A DNA stretch of 64,000 bases from Bursaphelenchus xylophilus (GCA_904066235.2 CAJFCV020000002.1:5456001-5520000), one strand, 5' to 3'; shown: positions 11,901 to 24,049, counted from the stretch's first letter. The notes: a model not told the origin generated them from the sequence alone. A program made the numbers and translations.

Positions 11901-14900
11901 ATGGAAGATGACCTCACACGGATAGCGGACATAAATATACCATCTTATGGTATTCTAGATCTGGAAAGTAATCCAAATCAGGTCAACAACCAGCCCAATC
12001 ATAGGAGACAACTCCCTACGATCAGTGGTGGAACTTCCGCTTATTCTCCGGGAAGACAACTCCCCAATGGAAATGGAGCTTGTCAACCTTTCCAAGTCTC
12101 AGGTGAATATTTTATTTATTGTTAGTCGGGTTGTTAATTTGACAGAATTTTTCAAAATGGCGTCAAATTGATCAAATTGACGTCTATACGAAGCTCTCAC
12201 ACGCGAGACTTGATGAATACGGTTAATATTAGTCGTAACTAGTTTTACTGCTTATTTCATCGGTCGTTTCGACTAGAAGGAGCAATTTAGTTCCTAAAAA
12301 TTTTGAATTCATGATTTTTTAGCAAAAACCTACAAAAATTTTCCAAAAATGTTCAATTTGACAATCAAAATGACAGAACAATTTGACATGACGAAAATGA
12401 TAAACGTGACTGACGTGTCAAGTTGAACAACGTCTTTAGCATTGTATAAAAGTAATCCACCTTTTTTTGGTCTGGACAGCAAGAGTTTATGTATAATGTA
12501 ATTTAAAAGCCTCAAAAAGGGTTTTCACAAGATAATCGTTTAAAAGATGGCTTATGATGGCGGTCTCTGCCAGTTCTTGGCCCGCACTACCCTTGTATTC
12601 AAACGAAGCCGCCTTTTTGTGGCCGCGAGCTGCTCGAAAAAGGCCGAGTCGGGAGTTTCCTCCGTCTTATGTCCTCTTGACCGATCTCTGCTCCTCTCGG
12701 TGTCTTGAAGTTTGATCGAATCATGGGTATGCAAATATCTTCAAAAAATGCGTCAGACTGACATTTTTCTAGAAATAAAAAATCTTTTTTTGTGGAGCAA
12801 AATTAGACGATTATTTTGGGTAATAAACGTTTTATTGATAATTTCAGAGCTCGATCATGCTGTTTCACGGCCTACAGGCCTGTCAACGGCCTCTGGAGTC
12901 TTTGCGCCGGTCACAATCTCCATGTTCTCAGCTCTTTTATTCTTGCGGATGGGTAAGTTCATATTATTTATTATAAATCTCGATTTTTAGGTTTTGCTGT
13001 AGGACAACTTGGGTTCATGATGACGACAGTCGAGTTGATGCTTGCGTATTCTATCATTCTTCTGACTGTGCTTTCTCTTTGCGCGGTATCTTCGAATGGC
13101 GCTGTCGAAGGCGGAGGTGTTTATTGTAAGATAACTATTAATCTTCAAAATTATGTTTGTTTTAGACATGATTAGTCGAACTCTTGGGCCGGAGTTTGGT
13201 GGAAGTATTGGAGTCCTTTTCTTTGTCGCCAACGTGTGCTCATGCGCCTTATACATCACTGGGTTCACTGAAGCGTTCTCTAATTTAGTCGGTGAGTAAT
13301 AACAATAGCCGTTATGGTAACAGCTTTTTTTAAAATATGATTATTGAATGTTGCAGGTCTCGGTGATGGTTATGGAGGCAAGTTCTTCCACTGTATCCTT
13401 GTCAGCATCGTCATCTTATGTCTCTGCCTCCTTGGATCTGGAATGTTTGCCAAGACGGCTGTCATCGCGCTTTTGGTAATCGCTGGAGGATACGCGTCAT
13501 TTCTCCTGACTACGATAGTCAAAAGTGAAACCGAGATACCAATTCCAAAGAGTAATTCGTATGCTTATCTGGTCCCAAAGAATCTCTCGGATCCAGACGG
13601 AGAGAAGGCTGAGGATTTCAATCAGACTCTGACCGCGTTATATACATCGTTCAGGTATCCTGTTTCCATTTTGTTGATCTTATTTTTAGTTGGGACACAT
13701 TCAAAGAGAATTTCTTTGCGAACTACACAAATGATTACACGACCGGGAGATCAACGGACTTTGCTTTTATGTTCTCCATCATCTTCAGTGGGGTCACAGG
13801 TCTGATGGCCGGTGCCAATATGTCTGGAGAGTTGGCCAAGCCTAATATTTCGATCCCTCGTGGCACATTACAAGCAGTATTCACCACCTTCTTCACTTAC
13901 ATGTTGACCAATCTTCTCTTGTCTTCCACTTGTTCGAGGCATCTTTTGCAGAATGATTACCTGATATTTGTGGACGTCAATATCAGCTCCATGATTATTT
14001 TGTTTGGTATCTTTGCAGCCACTTTCTTCTCCTCAATGAGTAATTTACTTGGAGCTTCGAGAGTTTTGAATAGATTAGCTCACGATAAATTGTTTGGAAT
14101 GTTGTTGAAACCAGCGACAATGGAAGTTGCCTCAGGGAATCCAGTGGTCTCGGTTATTATCTCCTGGATTTGTGTTATGGTGAGTATACTTACTTTTATT
14201 TTTATCTTAATTTAGATGGTATTTACTGTTGGTGCAATGAATAGAATTGCAAAGATCACCTCGATCTTCTTCTTGTTATCTTACATGGGAGTGAACATCG
14301 CTTGTCTGGCCTTGGAATTGACCTCAGCTCCCAACTTTCGACCCACTTTCAAATACTTTAGCTGGCACACATGCGCCCTGGGGGCAATTGCTACGGCTGT
14401 AATGATGTTGGTAATCGATGCGTCGATGAGTGCTGTTGCTGTTGTGATATTGATGTTCCTTATTATGGTCCTCCATTATCAGGTATGTTTATCTGGGTTT
14501 AGATTTTAATTTTAGGCTCCAATTGGATCTTGGGGATCTATTTCTCAAGCTCTTATCTACCATCAAGTCAGAAAATACCTTCTTCTTTTGGATGTTCGAA
14601 AAGAACACGTTAAATTCTGGAGACCGCAGATTCTGTTGTTGGTCAGTCGTCCTGCTTCTTGCTGTCCATTAATCGACTTTGTAAACGATCTTAAGAAGAG
14701 TGGATTGTATGTGATTGGTCATGTCCAACAACAAAATGACAACACCGATGCTTTGGTTGATCCAATTCAACCGGTACTTCCTTACTGGTTGTCTCTGGTC
14801 GATTATTTGAAAGTCAAGGCGTTTGTGGAACTTACTTTGACCGACAATATCAGAACTGGTATTCAACAGGTAAGGCTGAAGTCATTGGCTGATTACTGTA

Positions 14901-15880
14901 ATTAATTTTTTAGTTGATCCGTCTGAGTGGATTGGGTGCGATGAAACCAAATACTGTAGTTGTGGGATTCCATGAGAAACAGCCTTCTGAATCCAGTCTT
15001 TCGGAAACCCATCTTTTGAAGGACCTAAAATTCTCGAAGATTGGGAGAGCTGAGGTCGTGGAATACTTTACAGCAACAGATGTACCTCGAGGATTACAAG
15101 CATCAAATTCTCGACTTACTAATCAACAATACGTTCAGATTCTTCACGATGCGATGAGTATGAACAAAAATTTGGTTGTAGCACGGCATTTCACAAAATT
15201 CGACAGAGAATTGTTCTTGAAGTAGGTTTGCTAGTACAATATTAATTTTGAGTAGTTTTTTTAGCTTATTTGAGTATTTTTAGACATGAAAACCGGCGTT
15301 ACATTGACGTCTGGCCGTCTCATCTCTTCAAACCAGAGGACAATGGCCTCCAATGGGATAACAGCTCTTTGTTTGTCCTCCAATTGGCTTGTATATTGAG
15401 TATGTCCAGCAAATGGAAATCGGCCAAACTGAGAGTATTCATTTGTGTCAGTAGTCTACAGGACATGCATATTCAAGAACAACAATTGAGATCCCTTCTG
15501 GAGAATCTTCGAATCAATGCAAAATCTGTGATGGTGCCGTGGGATCATGTGGTCTCTCAGATCGACAGGAGCTCTCAACAACCAATGTAAGCGATACTTT
15601 TATACTTGTAATCGTGTTGTAGTTATTTTAATAATCTTGCTCTTTCAGCACAAATATCACCGATTTTGAACCATCGTATGTTCAAGCAGTCAACGAGATG
15701 ATCCGACGAAATAGTACAGAATCGGCTGTCTGTTTCCTGAACCTCCCCCTCCCGCCCAGTCCATCCTCGTCCCAAGATCAGACAGATAAATACATCAATC
15801 AGTTACGATTGGTCACCGATGATTTGCCCCCGTCATTGCTGGTTTATGGATTATCATCAGTAATCTCTACCGCTCTTTAA
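11901..15880 (+). CDS. SLC12A9: SLC12A9-type cation-chloride cotransporter family protein
   Basis: Membrane transporter of the cation-chloride cotransporter family; human SLC12A9 (CIP1) is the match. Exons 11901-12102, 12848-12952, 12991-13125, 13166-13291, 13357-13654, 13690-14179, 14216-14482, 14516-14869, 14914-15221, 15284-15586 and 15649-15880 give 939 aa. The protein begins with a soluble N-terminus of about 70 aa. Helices follow, starting near [19 protein letters not shown], with [33 protein letters not shown] and [17 protein letters not shown]. The cytosolic tail carries [45 protein letters not shown] and [10 protein letters not shown]. These blocks match SLC12A9 in order. No ion selectivity can be read from the sequence. 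Confidence 0.95.
12103..12847 (+). other. First intron of the SLC12A9-type gene
   Basis: A 745-nt intron between the soluble N-terminal exon and the first helix exon. It is AT-rich except for about 12550-12720, which is more balanced in base composition and open on the minus strand. No splice partners or domain support an exon there. Confidence 0.4.
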
Positions 15881-15974
15881 GAAGTATTTATAGTATATAT
15901 AACGGCGACGAGTTCTGTTTAGCTGGTAATTCGGGTAACCAGTAGACTAACGCATTCTAATTCATAATTTATAC

Positions 15975-15980
15975 AATAAA
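15975..15980 (+). terminator. AATAAA polyadenylation signal of the SLC12A9-type gene
   Basis: AATAAA about 95 nt after the stop at 15880. The convergent minus-strand gene ends at 15996, so the two 3' UTRs are likely to touch or overlap. Confidence 0.4.
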
Positions 15981-15995
15981 TGAAGTAATATAATA

Positions 15996-17049
15996 TTAAT
16001 TGAAGGCCCTGTTCAGAACTTGTTCGATCCTCAGATCTTCCCAGAATTGCTCACCAAACCCATTTTCGACGTGAGCCGAGGATTCTTCATGTAGACTATC
16101 GGATTGGAATGACCCGATTCCTGACCCTTCTTCCCCATCAATTCCACTTCCTTCCGCCGATGAATCATTGCAGAAATCACCCACGATCAAGGGATCAGAA
16201 GTCACGTTAAACGACTTTTCATATGCGGCAGGGTTGATTACAGTACCAAGAGGTTCGTTGGAACTGCGATCTTGCATACATCTAGAATTTTAGACATTAT
16301 TGTAGGCAGTTGAACTTACACCAAGGGTTTTTCTGTGTTCAATAACAGCTGTTGCATCGAATAAAGCGCGGCATAAGTGACTTGAAAGTCCTGAATGTCC
16401 CTAGGGCATGCCTTCTTAAAGTTACAGTAGAATGGGTTCATCACATCGATCAATAAACTGAAATCGAATCGTTAAAGAGAAGGTTTATCTTTCTTCGCGT
16501 AGATGAAAGTTAACTCTACTGTCAGATATGCAACCTCAATTACCTGCAAACATCGAGTTGACCGTTGAAGAAGGCATCTTTTACATCACTTTTCGTTGGC
16601 GTAGTTTGATTTCTATCATCACTTTTGTGATGATAAGATTGCCCAAACTTCTTGGCACAGTCACTTGGAGGACCGTAAGAATATTGCCTTAGGTTATTGA
16701 TCAGAACGATCGATTTCTGACTTTTTGGCAGACAATCCAGAAGAATATTTGACCTAATTATTTAAAAAAATTGTTAAAACTAAGCGCCCCCACCCTTCGG
16801 CCACACTGATATCGTTCAGATAGACGGTCGAATTGTCATCGCCACTCAATTTCTTCCCAATCCTCGACGAAGCCTCTGCCAATAGTTTCTTGTGAAAACA
16901 TTGTTTCGCATTTTTAAATCTAAGAGTAAACACACCTTATTCAATTACACCTACACTTTCTGAAGCTCGGATTCGAATCTGGATTTGGGAGCAGCCCAGA
17001 CGCAGACAACCGAGACGAAGAGAGAGAGACACCACTTGTTGCTAATCAT
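15996..17049 (-). CDS. Secreted protein with acidic Ser-Gly repeats (chondroitin-proteoglycan-like)
   Basis: Exons 17049-16955, 16919-16794, 16753-16544, 16457-16320 and 16281-15996 join in phase to 284 aa. An N-terminal signal peptide is evident (CLSLFVSVVCVWAAP). Scattered cysteines and NxS/NxT sites follow. Near the C-terminus the segment SSAEGSGIDGEEGSGIG has two SG sites in acidic context, the pattern used for chondroitin attachment in nematode CPG proteins (family knowledge). I recognise no enzyme domain, so the function is open. It starts 72 bp after the protease stop on the same strand, with the protease AATAAA in between, which suggests a downstream operon position. Expression in egg or cuticle would be inference. 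Confidence 0.7.
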
Positions 17050-17088
17050 GATCGCTTGCAAAAAACACCGCTTTCAAAGTTAACAATT

Positions 17089-17094
17089 TTTATT
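17089..17094 (-). terminator. AATAAA signal between protease and secreted protein
   Basis: The minus-strand AATAAA lies 27 nt past the protease stop (17122) and 39 nt before the next ATG (17049). It is followed by a T-rich tract ending TTTTTTGCAAG just before that ATG. This order (signal, short spacer, acceptor) is what a nematode operon junction looks like. Confidence 0.5.
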
Positions 17095-17121
17095 TTCAAG
17101 GAATGGAATTCGCGGTCAAGG

Positions 17122-18398
17122 TTACGGGATAACGCCCGGAGGGCAAACTCCGGTCAGTTTGCAGATTGCTTTCACATGGGGGATGATCGAAGTTACGTAA
17201 TAGTAATTTTCTGCGGGGTTGATAGGATCATCGCACCCTTGTCCATGGGAATGGACCCCGAGCAAAACATCACGGCCAATTCCGCCATCGTAGCCAAAGA
17301 TGCCGGAACCGCTGTCGCCCTGAAAAAAGTAAAATTAAATCAGAAACACCGCAGCCAGTCACATAAACATCCACAATGCTTTTGAGTTAACTTACACTGC
17401 AAATCCGATCATTTTTCGTATCCTTTGGTACAAAGTAGATGACGTCATCGGAACCGTATTTCATTGTGCCATATTTGGAGTGAATATATTGTAGACGGGC
17501 AGAGGAATGGCCATCTGAAAGAATTGGAGAAATAAGCGCTTGCCTTAGGGAACTTACGATCATTTCCCCATCCACAGCTGAAGACATTCTTCATTTTGTT
17601 CAGCCTCTTTTCCAGATTATTTTTCTTTTCGGTAAACAGACATGCTGGCTGAAGGAAAGCACCAAACTGAAACAAAAACTAATGTAGACCTTCTCCACAT
17701 GCCTCGAAGTCCTCTTCCACTTCCACAACAGCAATGTCCCCTCCTTTTGTGCAGTTTTGATTATGGAATTGAGGCATATACGCCACGTTCTTTATGGCCA
17801 CCAGTCGCATATCCCGGGAATCACAGTTCCTGTCAGATCGCAGACATACACCACCAAAAGCAATTACAAGTCTATCAACGTCTTTGAGTAGAGTTGGACG
17901 TTTTCTGAAAAAGATATGATGATATTGGTAAGGATGATGACAAATGTCACAACCTACTCGCAAGGGATTTTATTCTCAAAATAATTGAAGAAGCAATGGG
18001 TAGCGGTCAGAATATGTCGTTTACTGATTACCACAGCCCCACAACGGGCTGCGGGACTGAAATTGGGCACTTATCACAAGTTTGGCATCAAAGGAATGGT
18101 ACTTGTTGGTTTACCACTCACTGCCTAGTCTCTCGAGTAATTGCAACGGCATAGGGAACGTCTCCTCGGTTCACCAGATCTCCCCCTTCAATTGCCAGTC
18201 TCCATTTCTCAATGTTTTTGTTGTATCCACAAGACATTTGAAGAGCAATGTTATCTCTTCTGTCCAGTTTGGTAAATCCAGAGCTCCCTAGAAAAACAAA
18301 TAGATCGTAAGATTGAGATTACCTTTCTTCGTGTATACGACTTCAATTGGAAAGGCATATTGAATAGATAAAAGGAAGAAGAGCCACAACCGCGTCAT
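17122..18398 (-). CDS. Secreted trypsin-like serine protease (S1 family)
   Basis: Exons 18398-18323, 18287-18122, 18056-17958, 17904-17703, 17666-17558, 17514-17396 and 17319-17122 give 322 aa. A signal peptide (RLWLFFLLSIQYAFP) precedes the chymotrypsin fold. The catalytic triad is visible: His in ILTATHC, Asp in GGDIAVVEVE, Ser in GDSGSG (usual form GDSGGP). Cys pairs and a CGWGND segment also fit. The intron 17667-17702 is 36 nt and appears to use a GC donor (GAG/GCATGT), because no GT donor keeps the frame. The changed residue after the active Ser (S for G) may alter specificity. The gene lies 118 bp downstream of ABCG8 on the same strand. Confidence 0.88.
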
Positions 18399-18510
18399 GA
18401 CAAACAGAAGAGTTGCAGAATTAAGGCAAACTTCATTTTTTAGTTGAAAAAAATTCTTTTGAAAAAATCACAAATGTCAGTATGATACATATTTACGTCA
18501 TAGTGAAACT

Positions 18511-18521
18511 TTTATTTTATT
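18511..18521 (-). terminator. Overlapping AATAAA signals at the ABCG8 stop codon
   Basis: On the minus strand CAATAAAATAAA places two overlapping AATAAA motifs on and directly after the TAA stop (18519-18517). The next same-strand ATG is 118 bp on. The 3' UTR must be very short. Confidence 0.5.
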
Positions 18522-20790
18522 GTACAGCAAAACTAATTGCTTTTTTGGGAGTGACAACAAAATAAGTGGCCAATGAAAAAAGTAACGCGATGCCGACTAT
18601 AAGCAGTCCTTGCCATTGCTCTGGGGGTCCCATTGGCTCTGCTAACATCTCCGTTAAATAATCGTTGCCCGTCTTCCATCGACAAAAATCGGTTTCGTTC
18701 GGGAAAGGGATCTGCTCATTTCGATGACAAGTTATCGATTTGGTCGAATTTACAAATTCATAATCCAAAAGGAAATTAGCAAAGCGTTCGGGGCATAGGC
18801 TCGATAAATACAGTAGTCCCTCGTTGATTGAGTTGAAGGATTGGTAAGATCTAAAACTTGAAAATTACATCGATTTGACGGCCTCTTACTTCAGAAAACC
18901 CGATGACAAAATGCTGGAGATTCCAGCTACCATAGTTGATGTTACAATTACAGTATGATCGTGTTTTGTAAATGAAAATAAAACCAATACAATAAGCTTG
19001 TAACTAAATGTGACGCATGATAATCCAACTATTAACGTGAGTAGATGTCGAGAATAAAAGGCCGGGTTTACAATCCACATGAAAGTGGTTGAAGATACAG
19101 TAAGAACAAAGAGATCAATAGGTAGCGTGGACAATAGAGTGGTTATTGGGATTAGGGCTGCATTGTAAAGAGCATTGCTCACTTCCCAAAACATAAAAGA
19201 TCGACTACTTTTAACTGAAAAATTGTAATTGAATTAGCTTACAATTTATAACAGGACCGAACTTGAACTTACAATTTATAACAGTAGCGAAGACGGTAAC
19301 TACAGCTGTAAAGTAGACCAAAGAGAATAACGTGCCTGAGGCAGATAAAGGAGTGTGTTTGGTCGTTGTATAAAAATGGCCACCGAATATGGCGACGAAT
19401 AAAAATATCGCAAAGTATAATGTTTGCGTCATCATAAAAGGCCAGGAGCGTAACATTAAGTTGATATTTCTTCTAGAAAAGTAAAAAGTTGCCAGATGTT
19501 TTGTTCAAAACGAACATACAGGGACAATAAGTAAAGATGTTTGAAGAAGGAAGGTTGGCCATAATAATTTGAGAGGATCGGACTATCGCTTGGAGTTTTC
19601 GGCTGGTATGAAGAGAAATCAAAGTTGTCCCGGCGCTTCTAAAATGGCATTTTTTTTTTTGCTTTAGGAGTATTTAATCACCGACCTTGAATGTTTCGAC
19701 CAATTCCGTCGCTTTTTCTTGAGTTTCCGCATAGCTTTCGGGATTTTCTCGATCCACAGTGGCTAAGGATACTAAAAATAATAACTTTGTCAATTACTTG
19801 GGATACTTACAATAATAGACCGCCGGATTCTCAGTAATTGGACATTTGTATCCAATTTGACTGAAGTAATGGGGCATGAACTTGGTGGGACCTATAGTAA
19901 TAATAAGCGCAATTTAAAAATATCTCACAGAGCTTACCTGAATAGACAATTTCTCCGTAAAACAGTAAAGTAAGACCATCAATCAGCTGGTAAATGTCTG
20001 ATCGGGGATATCTCATCGTCACCAGGGCCATTCGCGAGTTCTCTTTTACATATTCTCGTAGTGACGACATTAATTGGTAGTTACTCAAAGCATCCAATTT
20101 GGTTAGAGGATCATCCAACAAGACTAACAAAGGATCTCCAAGTAAATTCAATACCATTATTAGTCGATATCTGGCACTCGGGGTCAATTGATCCACTCTT
20201 CTGTGGACATAAGAGAGGAGATCAAACTTTTGCATTAACATAGAAATCTGCAAGTAATTAAAACTAATCAACTAAGTTTTTATCGCTTACTCTCTGACCC
20301 AAAACAGCCACAGTGCAGCTCAAACATATCTGAGCGTGATATTTGATAGTTTGTTCCACCGAAAGATACGGTAACAAGTCAATATTAAAGTTGACAAATT
20401 TGCAGAGCTTCGTAAAATTGCTTTCTAAACAAATTTTTAGAAGGAAGTTTTGCAAACCTGTAAGCAACTCTCCATTCAACTTTATATCTCCAGTTACCTT
20501 CCCATCAACTCTATGGGAAATAACTTGTAATAAAGTTGACTTTCCGGATCCAGAAGCGCCGATTATTCCGTGGATTTCCCCAAAATTTACTTTCAAAGAA
20601 ACATCAGTGAGGAATCGTGCTGTGACTGGCAACATGTACATGTTTGAGAACCTGGACAAGTTTTGAGGACGTTGATCTTGCACTGCATAAGATTTGTTAA
20701 GAAAACTGACCATGATCCTTTAGAGAAACTCCTGATGAACGAAAGGTCATGACATTCGAACTCCGACCCCACTCGCTCGATATTCCGCAT
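18517..20790 (-). CDS. ABCG8: ABC half-transporter, ABCG8-like
   Basis: Sterol half-transporter family; mammalian ABCG8 works only as a dimer with ABCG5. Exons 20790-20711, 20651-20458, 20424-20291, 20247-19938, 19891-19811, 19771-19686, 19638-19520, 19472-19273, 19214-18890 and 18850-18517 give 620 aa. Walker A is intact (GASGSGKST, residues 58-66). The ABC signature is lost (SARYR where GERRR is expected). Walker B reads LLVLLDDPLT, with Asp replacing the catalytic Glu. YPRSDI replaces HQPRSDI, so the H-loop His is missing. The post-NBD blocks IGYKCPITENP and LATVDRENPES match ABCG8 better than ABCG5. Six hydrophobic helices and a Cys-containing extracellular loop follow. The start is 272 bp from the proposed ABCG5 start on the other strand. 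Confidence 0.87.
19238..19284. repeat. 17-bp tandem direct repeat duplicating a splice donor
   Basis: CTTACAATTTATAACAG occurs at 19238-19254 and again at 19268-19284, 30 bp apart. Each copy contains the end of an ABCG8 exon plus its GT donor (minus strand). Choosing the second donor would add exactly 30 nt, ten in-frame codons without a stop. Confidence 0.75.
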
Positions 20791-21061
20791 TGAGAAGTTC
20801 AGAAGCGGCGCTCCGAAGGACGAGTTCTCAAATGAATGGAGTAATAATACTCGCGTCGACCTCAGCTCAGTAAACGACCTTGAGGGAGATCCTTCGAGTA
20901 AAAGTAGTAGTAATAGTTGGGGCTTCCAACTGGATTCAGGAAGAACGGTGGAGTTAATCGACTATCAACCGCTGGGGCGTTATAATCGAGAAGGAGGATG
21001 GACTGGATCGGGAGGGAGGAGGTCTTCACGGAACTGGTCAGTCTTTTGTTCGCGCCTTTGG
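20791..21061. promoter_or_regulatory. Shared bidirectional promoter region of ABCG8 and ABCG5
   Basis: Only 271 bp separate the minus-strand ABCG8 ATG (20790) from the proposed plus-strand ABCG5 ATG (21062), so both 5' flanks must lie here. The stretch stays open in the ABCG5 frame back to 20753, so part of it may code. No TATA box is obvious. Confidence 0.55.
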
Positions 21062-23981
21062 ATGCCGAAAAGCCGACAAGTGAAATTATTGAGATTTCAG
21101 AGCTCCATCTCAATGGATCAACAAAGCGGATTCGAGACGAGGATTCGCGGTTTGCAACGAACAGTCTTCCACGAGGAAGATCTCTCTTCCTCCGGCTATG
21201 TGCTCAGCGAACAGACCCATCTCTCATCGCCTGAACTCGAGGCTCATAAAAAGTGAGTTCGAGTTTGAAGCCGTTATGCTCCCTTTGACTTCGTTTCTCA
21301 TGTATAAGATCTTCATAATTTCAGACCAACCTCAGAGCGTGTGAATTCAGTCTACAGCAGTGATTTGAGCGAATTGGATTATCTGCCCGATCTCAACATG
21401 CATTATGCGGAGACAGAAATTCATCCTTCGGAAGATGTGATCGAATCCCAGCGAGAAGAAGGCCTCTTTACATCGCTCAGACATCAGAGCCATTACTTCT
21501 CCAACATCGATCTTTTTCAACAAGAAGATCTCGATTTTAATTATCTAAAATACGCAAAAGCGGGGGAAATTCCTACAACACCAACTTCGTAAGTCTTGAA
21601 AGACCGTAATGTCATCATTTTTTACTTACGTATTTTTTTAAAAATTGAGGCTATTTTAGAAGTCCACATCTACGAATAATGAACTTATGTTTTGATCTCG
21701 ATCCCAGATCCACTTTTGACAAGGTAATGTTGCGATCCGCCGAATTGAGGAGGGTCCTGTCTCACATTACACTTGAATTGTTTGCCGGTGATATGTTATG
21801 TTTCCTATATACCTCAGGTAATCTTCAAATAATTATTTTATTGCTATCAATATTGATTTAGAATCCGAAATGGAGACTTTTATTCGTGTTTTATCCCGCT
21901 CCGATCCCCCTCCTGGCCAAACCCATGGTATCTTCGAATTGAATGGACACAAATTAAAACCATCTCAGTTTGGGGAAAGAGTAGCCCACGTAACAGCTAG
22001 TGATGTTAAAACAACGATGACATTGATCGAATATCTGAATTCATATTCGACATTGGTAAAACCGGCTACGAGCAGTTTTAAGAGGCATGAAATGGCAAGT
22101 AATCTGTTGATCGAAATATGAAACGATGTTAATTTAGATCATCCAGTTGATACAAGGACTGGCTTTAACTCCATTTAAAGGCCAATTAGTCCAAAATCTG
22201 GGGAGAAATGAGATTAATCGACTCAAGATCGCATCAGCTATGTTACTTGATACTGGTGAGAATGGAGCCATATATATTTTTTAATTTTTTTCAGATATTC
22301 TTGTTTGTGAAAATATTCTGAGAGACATGGATTTATATGACATGGCTTTTATTATCGATTTTATTCGAGATTGGGCTCAAAAAAAGAAGAAAATCGCCAT
22401 AATCGCCTTAAATCCACCAACTTTGGAGATTTTACAAATGTTTGGAAAAGGTAATGTTTTAATAGCAATCGGAAGATGTAAATTCAGTCTCTCTGATGAC
22501 CTGCGGGCGCTTTGTTTATATGGGAGAGAGCAGTGAAATGTGTGATTACTTTGAGAGTATCGGATATACATCTCCTCCCTTTAAGAATCCTTGTGATTAT
22601 TACGGTAAGGTCACGTTACATTTAGTCATCATTTTTAGTTGATTTGGTCACTCATGACGTTCTAAACAACGAGTCAGCAAAGGAATCGATGATCCGAATA
22701 CGAACTTTAACTGAGGTTTGGTCCCATAAAATGAAGCCACTAAACTCCCCCAAGAACAATATAATCTCTCCAAAAATGCAGCATGCTGATGCGATTAACA
22801 AAACTTTTATTTTATACAAGCAAGTCTTCTGTTTTATAGTAATTATTTTATGACTATCGTACATTAAGGTTATTTTTAGATGCCTCTGGCTAAAGGCGTT
22901 CAATAATCCGATCTCGGTTTGTTGGGAGACGATTATAAATCTGATCTTATCCCTTTTCCTCGGCTGGTTGTTCTTCCAGTTACCTTTGGATCGGAGGGCT
23001 GGGATCAATGATCGGCAGGGATTTATTTGCTCTGTCCTGCTTATCGTTCAATTTCCTCTAAGTTTATTGGGGACCCGGTGCCGTAAGTATATATTATTAT
23101 ATGTAGTTTTATCACTTTAAGGGTGTGATTTCTGCTTTTAAAATACTTCTCATTGCCTTTTCAGTGATTCGCGACATGGATAATGTCCAGAGAGATATGA
23201 TGGCGCGTAAATACAGTAGACATAACTACTTAGCAGCCATGATATCCTTCGATCTTCCTTTTGTCATCGTTTCTTCCATCGCCTACTCTATGCCCATGTA
23301 TACTTTGACTTCTCAGAATCCAGCCACGGATTCGGATCTCTCATCTTTAATCAGCTTCTCTATCCTCATTTTGATCAATATTTTATTCTTTAGATATTTG
23401 GCGTGGGTATCATTATTTACCACAAGAAATATTATCTTCGGTCTGCTGGCTAATTGTAAGTTTGTAAACCAATTTCTAAGTGTTTTCAGTCTTTTTGTTT
23501 ATGATGGCGGTAACTTTTTCTGGATTTGTAATCCATCCAGAGGACCAATTTATGGCGATTGTTCAGTTTTACAACCCTGTAAGATTGTTGGGCGCGGATT
23601 TGTTGAGATTGTCATTCCTCGGGAAATCGAATACAAGTAAAATGATAAGCTGGGTTCTTGATGTCCCTATGGCCAGAAACAATTCCCAGTTACTTGTGGA
23701 TTGTCATAAAAAGAAAGTTTTGGCAACAAAGTTAAAACAGGTATGAATTTCTTTCCTAACGCCTACTACAATATAATTATATGAACTTCCAATTTGCTTT
23801 TTTTCAGATCCCAATTTACACCGTCACCCAATGTCTGAAGACCACTGGAGCCGAGGCGTTTCTCTTCTCCGGATTCTCCTTATACTCCATGGACATGCGG
23901 CATGTTTTGTTTGTACTTACAGTATCCTTCATTGTATTGTTTGCACTTTTAATTTTGGTTTTTCATTACAAAAGTCGATAA
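21062..23981 (+). CDS. ABCG5: ABC half-transporter, ABCG5-like, with degenerate NBD
   Basis: Exons 21062-21252, 21325-21588, 21660-21817, 21862-22094, 22138-22255, 22295-22450, 22488-22604, 22639-22819, 22880-23082, 23165-23455, 23490-23740 and 23808-23981 give 778 aa. The family is recognised by IGYTSPPFKNPCDYYVDLVT plus ESAKESMIRIRTL, which parallel ABCG5, and by ABCG-type membrane helices. The nucleotide-binding domain is eroded: the Walker A position reads TSESEMETFI, the signature reads LGRNEINR, and the Walker B region reads ILVCENI. ATP hydrolysis by this half is unlikely (inference). Introns 22095-22137 and 22820-22879 need GC donors. The start is uncertain: the frame is open upstream to 20753 without an ATG, and later ATGs exist. 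Confidence 0.83.
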
Positions 23982-24049
23982 ATTTTATTCCATTTTTACG
24001 AATTGAATTCTCTGAGTCCGGCTGTCCATTGGTGATCAAAGTAATCAAA

